Counted from the stretch's first letter, positions 17,230 to 27,732 are shown. The stretch: DNA of 64,000 nt from Caryophanales bacterium UBA6259 (GCA_002441135.1 DJVJ01000018.1:62001-126000), one strand, 5' to 3'. Made by a program: numbers and translations. Notes: generated by a model from the sequence alone, not told the origin.

Positions 17230-17499
17230 ATGTCGCAAAACTTTATTATTCATATTTTTGAACAGGCTGTTTATACGATATTAATAGTTAGCGCTCCTAT
17301 GCTCGGATTGGGTCTATTAGTGGGACTTATCGTTAGTATTTTTCAAGCAACAACACAAATTCAAGAACAAACATTAGCATTCATTCCGAAAATTGTAGCT
17401 ATTTTGATCGCTTTTATCGCTTTTGGACCGTGGATGCTTACTAAGTTAATGGAGTTTACATACTCTATTTTCAGTCAATTAGGGGCTTTTATAAGCTAA
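17230..17499 (+). CDS. fliQ: FliQ flagellar export gate protein
   Basis: FliQ is the small helical-hairpin gate subunit. At 89 aa, the length is exact for the family. It has two transmembrane helices (about 13-38 and 52-73) separated by the conserved turn FQATTQIQEQTLAFIPKI. GGGGGATTAGG precedes the ATG. fliR follows after 15 bp. Confidence 0.97.
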   Translation: MSQNFIIHIFEQAVYTILIVSAPMLGLGLLVGLIVSIFQATTQIQEQTLAFIPKIVAILIAFIAFGPWMLTKLMEFTYSIFSQLGAFIS

Positions 17500-17514
17500 T
17501 TAGGTGATTAGGAG

Positions 17515-18294
17515 ATGCTAAATACATCAATTGTATATGCTTTTTTGTTAGTGCTAGTTAGAATTACTGCCTTTATGGTTACTGCTCCCGTTTTTTCTAG
17601 TAAAGGGATTCCTAATCATTTTAAGCTAGGGTTAAGTTTTTTCGTGGCCTTAGTTATTTATCCTACACTGTATATCGGTAATCAGGAAATTTTGTTTAAT
17701 AGCAATTATATTATTTTATTATTAGTGGAAACTATGATTGGATTATCACTTGGCTGGCTTGCCCAATTAATTTTTTCAGCAATTCAAATTGCTGGTGCAT
17801 TTATAGACATGCAGATTGGGTTTGCCATTGCTAATGTTATTGACCCACAGACAGGGGCACAAAGTCCATTAATGGGTAATTTTAAATATACATTTGCTAC
17901 TCTTTTGTTTTTGACCATTAATGGCCATCATCTTTTCTTAGATGGTTTAATTAATAGCTATCAGTTAATCTCTTTTGAGCTAGATTGGCTAAGCAAGCTA
18001 GATGATGCTTCTACACTAGTTTTTGTAATGAATACATTTTCGAAAATGTTTTTAATTGCATTTAAAATAGCTGCTCCTATTGTTGGTAGTTTATTTATAG
18101 CGGATGTAGCTTTAGGCATTGTTGCTAGAACAGTACCACAATTAAATGTTTTTGTAATTGGCTTGCCATTAAAAATTTTGCTTCATTTTTCTATTTTGTT
18201 AATGATTACACCTGCTTTATTTTATATGTTTAAAGAGGTTTTTTATGAAATTTTTGTAACTATGAGGCAATTTATGGAATTAATGGGGAATTAA
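17515..18294 (+). CDS. fliR: FliR flagellar export gate protein
   Basis: FliR completes the FliPQR export gate and contacts FlhB. The 259-aa protein has about six hydrophobic segments. The family segments AGAFIDMQIGFAIANVIDP (about 92-110) and LPLKILLHFSILLMITPALF near the C-terminus are present. TTAGGAG precedes the ATG. The stop codon is immediately followed by the flhB start. Confidence 0.96.
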   Translation: MLNTSIVYAFLLVLVRITAFMVTAPVFSSKGIPNHFKLGLSFFVALVIYPTLYIGNQEILFNSNYIILLLVETMIGLSLGWLAQLIFSAIQIAGAFIDMQIGFAIANVIDPQTGAQSPLMGNFKYTFATLLFLTINGHHLFLDGLINSYQLISFELDWLSKLDDASTLVFVMNTFSKMFLIAFKIAAPIVGSLFIADVALGIVARTVPQLNVFVIGLPLKILLHFSILLMITPALFYMFKEVFYEIFVTMRQFMELMGN

Positions 18295-19383
18295 ATGATG
18301 AAACAACTAAAAATGAATCTCCAGTATTTCTCTGGAGAAAAAACAGAAAAAGCAACCCCGAAAAAAAAGCAAGAGTCAAGGAGAAAAGGACAGGTTGCTA
18401 AGTCATCAGAGCTGCCTTCCTCTCTAATTTTTTTATTTATCTTTATTTCGTTTTATATTTTAGGTTCCTATTTTGGAGATCGACTACTAATAATTTTTCA
18501 TAAAATCCTCTATCAGTATATTAGTTGGGAGGTTACCGAAAGTAATCTTCGACTCATTAGTTTAGAACTATTGACTGATGTAATGTGGATAATTGCACCT
18601 ATTTTTATTGTTACAATTATAGCTGCAACACTTGGAAATATAATACAGGTAGGTTTTTTGTTTACCGGAGAACCCTTAAAGTTTAACTTAGAGCATTTAG
18701 ATCCTATTAAAGGATTTAAGAGAATTTTCTCCAAGAGAGCAATAGTGGAATTGCTTAAATCATTATTTAAGATCAGCATTGTCTCCTATGTTTCCTTCTC
18801 TGTGGTCTTGGATAAAAAAGATGTGCTTTTTCAGTTTTCCCATATGCAGCTAGGGGAAATTTTGGTTACGATAGGAAAACTGATATTTGAAATTGGAATT
18901 AAAGTAGCTTTTTTATTAATCATTTTATCTGCTTTAGATTATTGGTATCAAAGATATGAGTATGAGAAAAATCTTCGCATGTCAAAACAGGATATAAAGG
19001 ATGAGTATAAAAAAACAGAAGGAGATCCATTAATTAAAGGCAAAATCAAGGAAAGACAGAGACAAATGGCCATGAGCAGAATGATGCAAGCTGTACCCGA
19101 GGCTGATGTTGTTATTACAAACCCGACTCATTTTGCTGTAGCGATTAAATATAAGCCAGAACTAATGGACGCTCCACAGGTAATTGCAAAAGGGCAAGAT
19201 CACATCGCTTTCAAAATAAAAGAAATTGCTAAAGAAAACGATATTGTAACAGTAGAAAATAAATGGCTTGCACGAGCTATTTTTGCACAAGTAGAAATTG
19301 GTGACTCAGTTCCGACTGAACTTTATCAAGCAGTAGCAGAAGTGCTTGCATATGTATATAAAATTAAGGGACTCGTTAAGTAG
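18295..19383 (+). CDS. flhB: FlhB flagellar export specificity switch
   Basis: FlhB controls the change from rod/hook to filament export. The 362-aa protein starts with LQYFSGEKTEKATPKKK, has four transmembrane helices, and carries the autocleavage motif N276-P277-T278-H279 in the cytoplasmic domain, so it should self-cleave between N276 and P277. Two ATG codons overlap the start (18295 and 18298). There is no gap after fliR. Confidence 0.97.
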   Translation: MMKQLKMNLQYFSGEKTEKATPKKKQESRRKGQVAKSSELPSSLIFLFIFISFYILGSYFGDRLLIIFHKILYQYISWEVTESNLRLISLELLTDVMWIIAPIFIVTIIAATLGNIIQVGFLFTGEPLKFNLEHLDPIKGFKRIFSKRAIVELLKSLFKISIVSYVSFSVVLDKKDVLFQFSHMQLGEILVTIGKLIFEIGIKVAFLLIILSALDYWYQRYEYEKNLRMSKQDIKDEYKKTEGDPLIKGKIKERQRQMAMSRMMQAVPEADVVITNPTHFAVAIKYKPELMDAPQVIAKGQDHIAFKIKEIAKENDIVTVENKWLARAIFAQVEIGDSVPTELYQAVAEVLAYVYKIKGLVK

Positions 19384-19406
19384 TGGCCGTCATAGGAGGG
19401 ACAAGC

Positions 19407-21443
19407 ATGAATTTTCTAAAACAATCAACAGTACCAATAGTTGTCGTTGCGATCGTAATGATGATGGTACTACCATTACCAACACCATTACTTAGCTTTT
19501 TACTTATAATAAATATTTCTTTGTCTTTAACTATCATGCTAGTAGCAATGTTTACCAAGGAACCCTTGCAATTTTCTATTTTTCCTTCGTTATTATTACT
19601 GACAACTTTATTTCGACTTGCTTTAAATGTTTCAACAACACGTTCTATTTTAACTGTAGGAACGGCTGGTAATGTAATTGAAACCTTTGGTGAATTTGTT
19701 GTAATGGGAAAACCAGTTGTTGGTTTTGTTGTATTTTTAATATTAGTGATTATTCAATTTATTGTAATTACTAAAGGGTCTGAACGAGTTGCTGAGGTAG
19801 CTGCACGATTCACCCTAGATGCGATGCCAGGGAAACAGATGAGTATTGATGCGGATTTAAATGCAGGGTTAATAACAGAACAAGATGCAAGAGCAAGAAG
19901 AAGAAAGATTGAAAGAGAAGCAGATTTTTACGGTGCTATGGATGGAGCAAGTAAATTTGTTAAGGGAGACGCTATAGCTGGGATTATCATTTTGATTGTC
20001 AATGTAATCGGTGGACTAATTATAGGTATGCTTGAATTTGGTCTTAGTATTGGAGAGTCTGCCTCAAAATTCACCTTACTTTCGATTGGTGATGGTTTAG
20101 TAAGCCAAATTCCCGCCCTTCTAATTTCGATTGCTACAGGTATCATTGTAACTAGGGCTGCTTCTGAGGGGAATTTAAGCGAAGATATTACAAGTCAGAT
20201 TTTTGCATTTCCAAAACTGTTATACATAGTTGCGGGAACGATTGGTATGCTAGGTCTTTTCACACCACTTCATCCTATATTAACCCTACCAATTGCAAGT
20301 GTATTAGCTATTAGCGGTTATAAGATGCAAAAAACTCAGATACAGCAAAAAATAATAAGCGAGCAATTAGAGGACCAGCAGGAAATGGAGCAGGTACGAA
20401 GTCCTGAGAATGTAGTTCAATTACTCCAAGTAGATCCTATAGAATTTGAATTTGGATATAGTTTAATCCCTTTAGCAGACGCTAAACAGGGCGGGGATCT
20501 TTTAGACCGTGTCATCATGATTAGAAGACAGATTGCCCTTGAAATGGGGCTGTTGGTTCCTGTGATACGAATTCGGGATAATATTCAATTAAAACCAAAC
20601 CAATATGTGATAAAGATAAAAGGGAATAAAGTTGCAGAGGGAGAATTGTTACTTGATCATTACTTAGCTATGTCGACAGGAATTGAAGATGAATCAATTA
20701 TTGGTCTTGAAACAACAGAACCAGCCTTTGGTTTACCTGCATTATGGGTAAATGAAGAGATGCGAGAAAAAGCAGAAATGGCAGGATACACAGTTGTAGA
20801 TCCTCCTTCTGTAGTAGCTACTCATTTAACCGAGGTTATTAAATCACATTCTTCTGAGATACTTGGGAGACAAGAAGTAAAATCCTTGGTTGATCATGTA
20901 AAAGAGTCTCAACCTGCCTTAGTCGATGAGCTTATACCAGGTCTTTTATCTATTGGGGAAATCCAAAAGGTACTTGCTAATCTATTAAAAGAAAAAATCT
21001 CTATTCGAAATTTAGTAACCATTTTTGAAACCTTAGCAGATCAGGCAGCTTATACCAAAGATACATCGGTTCTAACGGAATATGTAAGACAGTCTCTTTC
21101 AAGACAAATTACCTTGCAATTCACTGAACCAAATCAAGCTTTATATGTGGTAACGATTGGACCTAATCTAGAGAAAAAATTTGCTGATAGCGTTCAACAG
21201 ACAGAGCAGGGTAGTTATTTAGCGGTTGATCCTAATACATCTCAAATTATCTACCGTAAAATAACAGATCAAATTAATAAAATGATTCAATCAGGAAGAT
21301 CACCGATTATTTTAACTTCTCCCATTATTCGAATGTATGTACGACAATTTATGGAGAGAACTATGCCTGATGTTCCTATCTTATCTTATAACGAATTAGA
21401 ACCAAATGTTGAAGTACAGAGCGTAGGGGTGGTGAACTTATAA
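19407..21443 (+). CDS. flhA: FlhA flagellar export gate protein
   Basis: FlhA is the nonameric export gate component that docks chaperone-substrate complexes. From the ATG at 19407 the protein has 678 aa, like the B. subtilis protein. AGGAGGG at 19394-19400 supports this start over the in-frame GTG at 19383. About eight N-terminal membrane segments include the FHIPEP-region signature (TRFTLDAMPGKQMSIDADLN type, here beginning AARFTLDAMPGKQM). The C-terminal half is the cytoplasmic ring domain. It ends on the first base of flhF. Confidence 0.97.
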   Translation: MNFLKQSTVPIVVVAIVMMMVLPLPTPLLSFLLIINISLSLTIMLVAMFTKEPLQFSIFPSLLLLTTLFRLALNVSTTRSILTVGTAGNVIETFGEFVVMGKPVVGFVVFLILVIIQFIVITKGSERVAEVAARFTLDAMPGKQMSIDADLNAGLITEQDARARRRKIEREADFYGAMDGASKFVKGDAIAGIIILIVNVIGGLIIGMLEFGLSIGESASKFTLLSIGDGLVSQIPALLISIATGIIVTRAASEGNLSEDITSQIFAFPKLLYIVAGTIGMLGLFTPLHPILTLPIASVLAISGYKMQKTQIQQKIISEQLEDQQEMEQVRSPENVVQLLQVDPIEFEFGYSLIPLADAKQGGDLLDRVIMIRRQIALEMGLLVPVIRIRDNIQLKPNQYVIKIKGNKVAEGELLLDHYLAMSTGIEDESIIGLETTEPAFGLPALWVNEEMREKAEMAGYTVVDPPSVVATHLTEVIKSHSSEILGRQEVKSLVDHVKESQPALVDELIPGLLSIGEIQKVLANLLKEKISIRNLVTIFETLADQAAYTKDTSVLTEYVRQSLSRQITLQFTEPNQALYVVTIGPNLEKKFADSVQQTEQGSYLAVDPNTSQIIYRKITDQINKMIQSGRSPIILTSPIIRMYVRQFMERTMPDVPILSYNELEPNVEVQSVGVVNL

Positions 21444-22603
21444 TGAAGGTAAAACGATATGTTGTAGACTCTTTACCAATTGCAATGGAAGAAATTAAAA
21501 AGGACTTGGGAAAAGATGCAATTATTTTACATACCAAAAAGATAAAAGTTGGAGGTTTTTTAGGCTTTTTAGGTAAAGAAAAAATGGAAGTCATTGCGGC
21601 AATTGACCCAAAACCTTCCCAACCCTCCAAAAATAATGGGAAAGAAATTCAATATGATAAATTAAGTTCAACTAAGAAAATTAATCCTGCTCCTGTTTAT
21701 ACTTCAAATCACTTAGAGCAGGAATTAAAAAATAACTATTCGGATTCCGTCATTAAGGAAGTTCAAGATTTAAAGCAAGTTATTATAAAAATGTTGGTAG
21801 ATACCAGTCAAATCGACAGCAAACTACCAAGTCCATTAAAGGAATTTTATGACCGACTAGTTAAACAAGGTGTAGATCAAGAATTAGCAGGTTACTTGAT
21901 CTCTGAGGTAGTACAAAAAATTGAGCAAAATAATAACGACCAAGAAGTGAGCCGTCTTCTAATCGAAGAAATTGTTCGTCTTTTTGCACATAAAGGAATT
22001 GAAAAAGGGATAGGTAAAGAGACAAAAATTGTCCATTTTGTTGGGCCAACAGGAGTTGGCAAGACAACAACTATAGCCAAATTAGCTGCAGAAAGTGTAT
22101 TAAAAGATCAGAAGAAAATTGCTTTCATTACTTCAGATACATATCGTATTGCTGCGGTTGAACAATTAAAAACGTATGCAGAAATTTTTAATGCCCCATT
22201 AGAAGTAGTGTACTCACCAGAAGATACAAAAAAGGCAATAAAAAGATTTGAGGATTTTGATTTGATTTTCATGGATACAGCAGGTAGGAACTATTTAAAT
22301 GATATATATATTGATCATTTAAATGAAATTTTAATTAATGAAAGTATCAGCGAAACCTTTTTGGTATTAAGCCTAAATCAGAAATATGAAGATATTGTTG
22401 CGATATTTGAACAATTTAAAAAGGTGAAAATTGATAAGTTATTATTTACTAAATATGATGAAACAAGCACATATGGTTCAATTTTAAATGTTTTGTCAAA
22501 ATTTCCATACCAGACCTCATTTATTACGAATGGTCAAAATGTTCCAGACGATATAGAAATATTCAACGAAGAAAAGATGGCTAAAGCTCTTTTGGGGGTT
22601 TAA
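21443..22603 (+). CDS. flhF: FlhF SRP-type GTPase, flagellar placement
   Basis: FlhF is an SRP54-family GTPase that sets the position of the basal body. The 386-aa protein has a basic N-terminal B domain, a variable linker and the NG domain. Walker A is VGPTGVGKTTTIAKLAA (about 200-216), followed by TSDTYRIAAVEQLKTYAEI and the DTAGRN motif. It is paired with flhG, which activates it. The ATG overlaps the flhA stop by one base. Confidence 0.96.
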   Translation: MKVKRYVVDSLPIAMEEIKKDLGKDAIILHTKKIKVGGFLGFLGKEKMEVIAAIDPKPSQPSKNNGKEIQYDKLSSTKKINPAPVYTSNHLEQELKNNYSDSVIKEVQDLKQVIIKMLVDTSQIDSKLPSPLKEFYDRLVKQGVDQELAGYLISEVVQKIEQNNNDQEVSRLLIEEIVRLFAHKGIEKGIGKETKIVHFVGPTGVGKTTTIAKLAAESVLKDQKKIAFITSDTYRIAAVEQLKTYAEIFNAPLEVVYSPEDTKKAIKRFEDFDLIFMDTAGRNYLNDIYIDHLNEILINESISETFLVLSLNQKYEDIVAIFEQFKKVKIDKLLFTKYDETSTYGSILNVLSKFPYQTSFITNGQNVPDDIEIFNEEKMAKALLGV

Positions 22604-22607
22604 TCAA

Positions 22608-23510
22608 ATGATATTTGACCAAGCTGAGGGATTAAGAAGGAGAATTTTAAAGGCGAATACGGAAGAAAAAAATCAATTATCTGATAAAAAAACAAAGATA
22701 ATTACGGTAACTAGTGGTAAAGGTGGGGTAGGAAAGTCAAATTTCACCCTAAATTTTGCCTTAGCTTTACTAGGTTATCAACATCGTGTTGCTATATTAG
22801 ATGCAGATATAGGATTAGCAAATATTGATGTCTTAATGGGAGTATCACCAAAATTAAATCTACAGGACATGATGGCAGATAAACTTTCCATTTGGGATAT
22901 TTTAGAAAAAGGACCAAAAGGATTAGAATTCATTGCAGGAGGTTCCAATTTAGAGTTTTTACTGGATCCGCATAAAAATGATTTATCATACTTATTTTAT
23001 CAGTTTCAGCTGCTTAATGGATATGTAGACACAATCTTAATAGATACAGGTGCTGGTTTATCAAAAGAGTCTTTAAAATTTATTTTATCTTCTGATGAAA
23101 TTTTCTTAGTTACAACACCAGAACCTACTTCAATAACAGATGCCTATGCCATCATAAAATCAGTAAGCAATAAGAGTAAAGATGTTAAAATTTCTTTAAT
23201 CATCAATAGAGTAACCACACAAGAAGAAGGAGTAAGCACTTTCCATCGGATTAAGGCGGTTACAAAGAAATTTTTGAACATAAATATACAATTATTTGGA
23301 TTTATCTATGATGATCATCATGTTACTATGTCTGTAAAAAAGCAAGAACCGTTTTATATTAGTTATCCAAATGGGAGGGCAGCTAAGAGCATAGATACAC
23401 TTGCTGAAAAATACTTAAAGGAACGAGAGATTGAAATTGTTCAACCAAAAAAAGAGACTCTCGGTATTAGAAGTTTTATTGAAAAAATGACTTACTGGAT
23501 AAAACAATGA
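22608..23510 (+). CDS. flhG: FlhG (YlxH) MinD-like ATPase
   Basis: FlhG is a MinD-type ATPase controlling flagellum number and place. It stimulates the FlhF GTPase through its N-terminal DQAEGLR motif, present here at residues 4-10. The 300-aa protein has the deviant Walker A SGKGGVGKS (about 37-45), DADIGLANID, and the switch-like segment ILIDTGAGLS. The C-terminal membrane-targeting helix region is present. It is directly downstream of flhF. Confidence 0.95.
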   Translation: MIFDQAEGLRRRILKANTEEKNQLSDKKTKIITVTSGKGGVGKSNFTLNFALALLGYQHRVAILDADIGLANIDVLMGVSPKLNLQDMMADKLSIWDILEKGPKGLEFIAGGSNLEFLLDPHKNDLSYLFYQFQLLNGYVDTILIDTGAGLSKESLKFILSSDEIFLVTTPEPTSITDAYAIIKSVSNKSKDVKISLIINRVTTQEEGVSTFHRIKAVTKKFLNINIQLFGFIYDDHHVTMSVKKQEPFYISYPNGRAAKSIDTLAEKYLKEREIEIVQPKKETLGIRSFIEKMTYWIKQ

Positions 23511-23519
23511 GGTGATTAC

Positions 23520-24620
23520 TTGAAACCTATTAAACTTCTAATCGTTGACGATTCCTTCTTTATGCGCAAAATGTTAGCGGATTTGTTAACAATAGATGGG
23601 TTAATCGATGTGATCGGGACAGCTAAGAATGGCCAAGAAGCCATAGAAAAAATAGAAACTCTAACTCCTGATGTTATTACGATGGATGTTGAAATGCCAA
23701 TATTAAATGGAATTGATGCTTTGAAGGAAATAATGAAAAGTAAGCCAATACCAATTATTATGTTAAGTAGTTTAACAAAAGCTGGTGCTGACATTACGAT
23801 TAAGGCATTACAGCTTGGCGCTTTTGATTTTGTTGCTAAACCTTCAGGTTCAATTTCCTTTGATATCAAGAATGTGAAGAACGAGCTCATCGATAAAATA
23901 TTAATTGCTCATCATCAAAAGGAAAAATGGGCTAAACAATGGAATATATATAGTAAGCCAATTCAACATCCTTCAAAGGAAATTTTGATTGAGAACTGTA
24001 CTTCACAAGGTACTGATACTAATTTATTAGGTATTGTTGCTATCGGAACCTCGACTGGAGGACCAAAAGCATTACAAGAGGTATTACCTAACTTGCCATC
24101 AAACTTTCCATATGCTCTATTAATTGTTCAGCATATGCCTGCTGGTTTTACAAAATCTCTTGCTAATCGATTAAATAGTTTATCAGAGATTGAAGTAATG
24201 GAAGCAGAAGATGGTCAGCTTATTGAGAAAGGTAAAGCTTATATTGCTCCTGGTCAGTATCATATGGTTATAAATAAACGTGGGGATCAGTATTACATCC
24301 GTCTTAATCAGGAACCTCCTGTTGGTCGACACCGCCCATCTGTCGATGTGATGTTTGCTTCTTTAAAAGGCATAGAGATGGATACAATTGCAGTAGTATT
24401 AACAGGAATGGGGAATGATGGAACGAAAGGCTTGTTAGATCTAAAAAGTAAATCGAATACTATTGCGATTGCAGAAGCGGAAGAAACGTGTGTTGTTTTT
24501 GGAATGCCGAAATCGGCTATTCAAAGTGGTATGATTGATCAGATTGTACCTATTCAAAATATATCATTAAAAATTATAGAGTCTGTGCGAAAACAGAGGG
24601 GGTGGCAGTCATGGAAATGA
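23520..24620 (+). CDS. cheB: CheB protein-glutamate methylesterase
   Basis: CheB demethylates or deamidates chemoreceptors after phosphorylation by CheA. The 366-aa protein has an N-terminal receiver domain with D56 (VITMDVEMP) and K in VAKPSG. The C-terminal esterase domain carries the catalytic serine near 178 (GTSTGG), a histidine in VQHMPAGFT and an aspartate in GMGNDGTKG. The start is TTG with ATGAGGTGA upstream. It overlaps cheA by 10 nt. Confidence 0.96.
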   Translation: MKPIKLLIVDDSFFMRKMLADLLTIDGLIDVIGTAKNGQEAIEKIETLTPDVITMDVEMPILNGIDALKEIMKSKPIPIIMLSSLTKAGADITIKALQLGAFDFVAKPSGSISFDIKNVKNELIDKILIAHHQKEKWAKQWNIYSKPIQHPSKEILIENCTSQGTDTNLLGIVAIGTSTGGPKALQEVLPNLPSNFPYALLIVQHMPAGFTKSLANRLNSLSEIEVMEAEDGQLIEKGKAYIAPGQYHMVINKRGDQYYIRLNQEPPVGRHRPSVDVMFASLKGIEMDTIAVVLTGMGNDGTKGLLDLKSKSNTIAIAEAEETCVVFGMPKSAIQSGMIDQIVPIQNISLKIIESVRKQRGWQSWK

Positions 24621-26617
24621 ATCAATATTTATCTATTTTTATTGATGAATCCAAAGAACATTTGCAACATCTTAATGAGACATTACTTATGCTAGAGAAT
24701 GAAAATGAAAATATTAGTTTAGTTAACGAGGTTTTTAGGTCTGCCCATACATTAAAGGGTATGGCTGCAACAATGGGTTATGAAAATATGGCAACATTAA
24801 CTCATGAGATGGAAAATTTACTAGACTTAGTAAGGAATCAGAAACGAAAAGTAACCACTGATTTAATGGACACTATCTTTAAAAGTGTTGATTTATTAGA
24901 AAAAATGCTGGAGTTAATTATTAATGACGGCAATGATCATTTAGATGCTTCTGATATTATTTTACAGCTTCAAGAAATTTCATCCGGTAAAAAGAGTGAA
25001 CAGAAACAAAAGATTTCTACAAAGGAAAGCTCTGGACAATCAGATGTTTGCTTATTTAATGATTATGAAATTACGGTTCTCTTGCAATCTATTGAATCAG
25101 GATACGAGATTTTTCAGGTAGAGATTAATTTAAGTAAGGAAAGTGTTTTAAAATCTGCTAGGGCATATATGGTGTTTAGAGAAACTGAACAGCATGGTGA
25201 AATTTTAAAATCAATCCCTACTGTCGAAGAAATAGAAAATGAACAATTTGATAGTCACTTTACGATGATTCTAATTTCTAAAGTGGATCAGGAAACAATC
25301 AAAAATGAGATTATGAACATCTCAGAAATAGAAATGGTTAAAATTACATCTATTCCTAAGGATAAATTGCTTCAGTCCAAAGATCAAACAGAGGAGAAAG
25401 AAGCACCTCAAACCACAAAAATAAACAATGAACCTAATAATCAAAATACAAATACCGCTAAAATTGGCGGAAAGACAATTCGGGTAGATATTGAACGTCT
25501 TGATGAATTGATGAATTTATTTAGTGAATTAATCATCGATCGAGGTAGATTTGAACAATTAGCGGATGAATTAAGGCATGGTGAATTACAAGATACTGTT
25601 GAACATATGAGTAGAATCACTAGTAATTTACAGAACATTATTTTAAATTTACGAATGGTGCCGATTGAACAAGTATTTAATCGATTCCCAAGAATGGTTA
25701 GAGATCTTGCGAAAGATCTAAATAAACAAGTTAGATTAAACATTATAGGAGCAGAGACAGAGTTAGACCGAACAGTTATTGATGAAATCGGAGATCCATT
25801 AGTTCATTTATTAAGAAACGCAGTTGATCATGGACTTGAAGAAGCAAATGAAAGAATTATGAAGCATAAGCCAGAAGTAGGCGAAATTACTTTAAGGGCT
25901 TACCATAGTGGAAATAATGTTTTTATTGAAGTAAGTGAGGATGGAAAAGGAATTAATCGTCAAGAGGTTTTAAATAAGGCAATTGAAAAAAATATTATTT
26001 CAGTAGAAGAAGGCAAAAATCTTACTGATCAGCAAGTATACCATTTATTATTTTCTTCAGGGTTTAGTACTGCCAAAAAGGTATCTGACATCTCTGGGCG
26101 TGGCGTAGGATTAGATGTTGTAAAAACAAAGATTGAATCTTTAGGTGGCACTGTTTCCATTGAATCAGAACTAGATAAAGGTACAAAATTCTTAATTCAA
26201 TTACCACTTACTCTATCCATTATTTCAGCAATGTTAGTTGTAATTGGCTCTGAAAAATATGCAATACCTTTAAGTTCAATTATTGAGACAGCTATTTTTA
26301 AAGAAAAAGAAATTATGTATGCTCATAAACAACAAGTAATCGATTTTAGAGGCCGTATTGTACCTTTAATTTCATTAAAGGGGATTTTGGCAATACCAGA
26401 AACCAAAAGGGTAGAAAATGATGATGTATCTGTTGTTATTGTTCGTAAAGGAGACAAAATGGCAGGATTAATTGTGGATAGCTTTATTGGTCAACAGGAA
26501 ATTGTGTTGAAGTCACTTGGTACATATTTGGCGAATGTATTCGCTATTTCTGGTGCAACTATATTAGGTGATGGACAAGTAGCACTAATTATAGATACTA
26601 ATGCTTTAATTAAATAG
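24611..26617 (+). CDS. cheA: CheA chemotaxis histidine kinase
   Basis: CheA receives receptor signals and phosphorylates CheY and CheB. From ATG 24611 the protein has 668 aa and begins MEMNQYLSIFIDESKEHLQ, matching Bacillus CheA; GAGGGGG lies 7 nt upstream. The domains are Hpt with H46 (SAHTLKGMAATMGY), P2 docking, dimerisation, HATPase with the N box (HLLRNAVDHGLE) and G boxes (SGRGVGLDVVK), and a C-terminal CheW-like domain. All key residues are intact. An in-frame GTG at 24602 is less likely. Confidence 0.97.
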   Translation: MEMNQYLSIFIDESKEHLQHLNETLLMLENENENISLVNEVFRSAHTLKGMAATMGYENMATLTHEMENLLDLVRNQKRKVTTDLMDTIFKSVDLLEKMLELIINDGNDHLDASDIILQLQEISSGKKSEQKQKISTKESSGQSDVCLFNDYEITVLLQSIESGYEIFQVEINLSKESVLKSARAYMVFRETEQHGEILKSIPTVEEIENEQFDSHFTMILISKVDQETIKNEIMNISEIEMVKITSIPKDKLLQSKDQTEEKEAPQTTKINNEPNNQNTNTAKIGGKTIRVDIERLDELMNLFSELIIDRGRFEQLADELRHGELQDTVEHMSRITSNLQNIILNLRMVPIEQVFNRFPRMVRDLAKDLNKQVRLNIIGAETELDRTVIDEIGDPLVHLLRNAVDHGLEEANERIMKHKPEVGEITLRAYHSGNNVFIEVSEDGKGINRQEVLNKAIEKNIISVEEGKNLTDQQVYHLLFSSGFSTAKKVSDISGRGVGLDVVKTKIESLGGTVSIESELDKGTKFLIQLPLTLSIISAMLVVIGSEKYAIPLSSIIETAIFKEKEIMYAHKQQVIDFRGRIVPLISLKGILAIPETKRVENDDVSVVIVRKGDKMAGLIVDSFIGQQEIVLKSLGTYLANVFAISGATILGDGQVALIIDTNALIK

Positions 26618-26626
26618 GAGGGGTTA

Positions 26627-27109
26627 ATGATGGAAAAAACAGCAGACAATAAAACAAAAGAAATCAAAGTTATTGTTTTTCGATTAGATACTGAAGAATA
26701 TGGTGTAGATGTTCAACAGGTAAAATCTATTGAAAGAATGGAGCATATTACTAGAGTTCCAAATACTCCAAACTTTGTTAAAGGAGTTATCAATTTAAGA
26801 GGAGTTATTATTCCAATCATCGATTTAAGAAGCCGGTTTGGTATTGAAGAAAATGTTTATGGGGAATCCACTAGAATAATTATCGTACATGTAGAAGAGA
26901 TGGAAGTAGGATTAATTGTGGACGCCGCAAACGATGTTATCGATATTTCCGAGGGACAAATTGAACCACCTCCAAAAGTAGTTGGTGGAGTTGAAGCAGT
27001 CTATTTACGAGGAGTAGCAAAGCTTCCAGAAAGACTACTAATTATGTTAAATCTAGATAAAGTTTTAAATTCTGAAGAAATGAAGCAAATCGCCAAATTT
27101 GGTGAATGA
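26627..27109 (+). CDS. cheW: CheW chemotaxis coupling protein
   Basis: CheW couples receptors to CheA. The 160-aa single-domain protein contains YGVDVQQVKSIERMEHITR and the family signature VKGVINLRGVIIPIIDLRSR (about 57-76). The start may be the ATG at 26627 or the next codon at 26630, which has better spacing (8 nt) from GGAGG. The 3' end meets cheC. Confidence 0.96.
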   Translation: MMEKTADNKTKEIKVIVFRLDTEEYGVDVQQVKSIERMEHITRVPNTPNFVKGVINLRGVIIPIIDLRSRFGIEENVYGESTRIIIVHVEEMEVGLIVDAANDVIDISEGQIEPPPKVVGGVEAVYLRGVAKLPERLLIMLNLDKVLNSEEMKQIAKFGE

Positions 27110-27111
27110 TA

Positions 27112-27732
27112 ATGAAAAGAGATTTAAACGCACTACAAGAAATTGAACTAGATATTTTAAGAGAAGTTGGTAATATTGGTGCTGGTCATGCCGCTACTGC
27201 ATTGTCAACCTTAATTCAAAAAACGATTGACATGGAAGTGCCAAAGGTAAATATTGTTTCTTTTGCAGACATTGGAGAGCTTCTTGGTGGAGAAGAACAA
27301 ATCATGGTTAGTGTTTTCCTACGAGTAGAAGGTGATGCACCAGGTAATCTACTGTTCATGCTGACGCTAGATTCAGCGAAAGAGTTAGTAGAGCAAATAG
27401 TATACTCTGAAGAATCTAATTCTGATGAGTTTAATGATATGGAATATTCAGCTTTAAAAGAAATTGGCAATATTTTAGCTGGCTCTTATCTGTCCTCATT
27501 AGCTGATTTTACCAATCTGACCTTACTTCCAACAGTTCCTGCAGTAACAATTGATATGGTAGGTGCAATTTTAGGATTTGGTCTGATTCAAGTTAGTCAA
27601 GTTAGTGATGTTGCTATTGTTATCGATACTACATTTCTTGAAGGAGACAGAAAAGTAGAAGGACATTTCTTCTTAATTCCTGACCCAGACTCCTTTGATA
27701 TTCTATTTAATGCCCTAGGTGTTAATTGGTGA
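27112..27732 (+). CDS. cheC: CheC CheY-P phosphatase
   Basis: CheC dephosphorylates CheY-P and is stimulated by CheD. The 206-aa protein has two phosphatase-site helices with intact E and N: ILREVGNIGAGHA and ALKEIGNILAGSY. The ATG at 27112 is chosen because GGTGA lies 6 nt upstream; an ATG at 27106 overlapping the cheW stop has no usable ribosome binding site. It overlaps cheD by 4 nt, and the two proteins form a complex in Bacillus. Confidence 0.94.
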   Translation: MKRDLNALQEIELDILREVGNIGAGHAATALSTLIQKTIDMEVPKVNIVSFADIGELLGGEEQIMVSVFLRVEGDAPGNLLFMLTLDSAKELVEQIVYSEESNSDEFNDMEYSALKEIGNILAGSYLSSLADFTNLTLLPTVPAVTIDMVGAILGFGLIQVSQVSDVAIVIDTTFLEGDRKVEGHFFLIPDPDSFDILFNALGVNW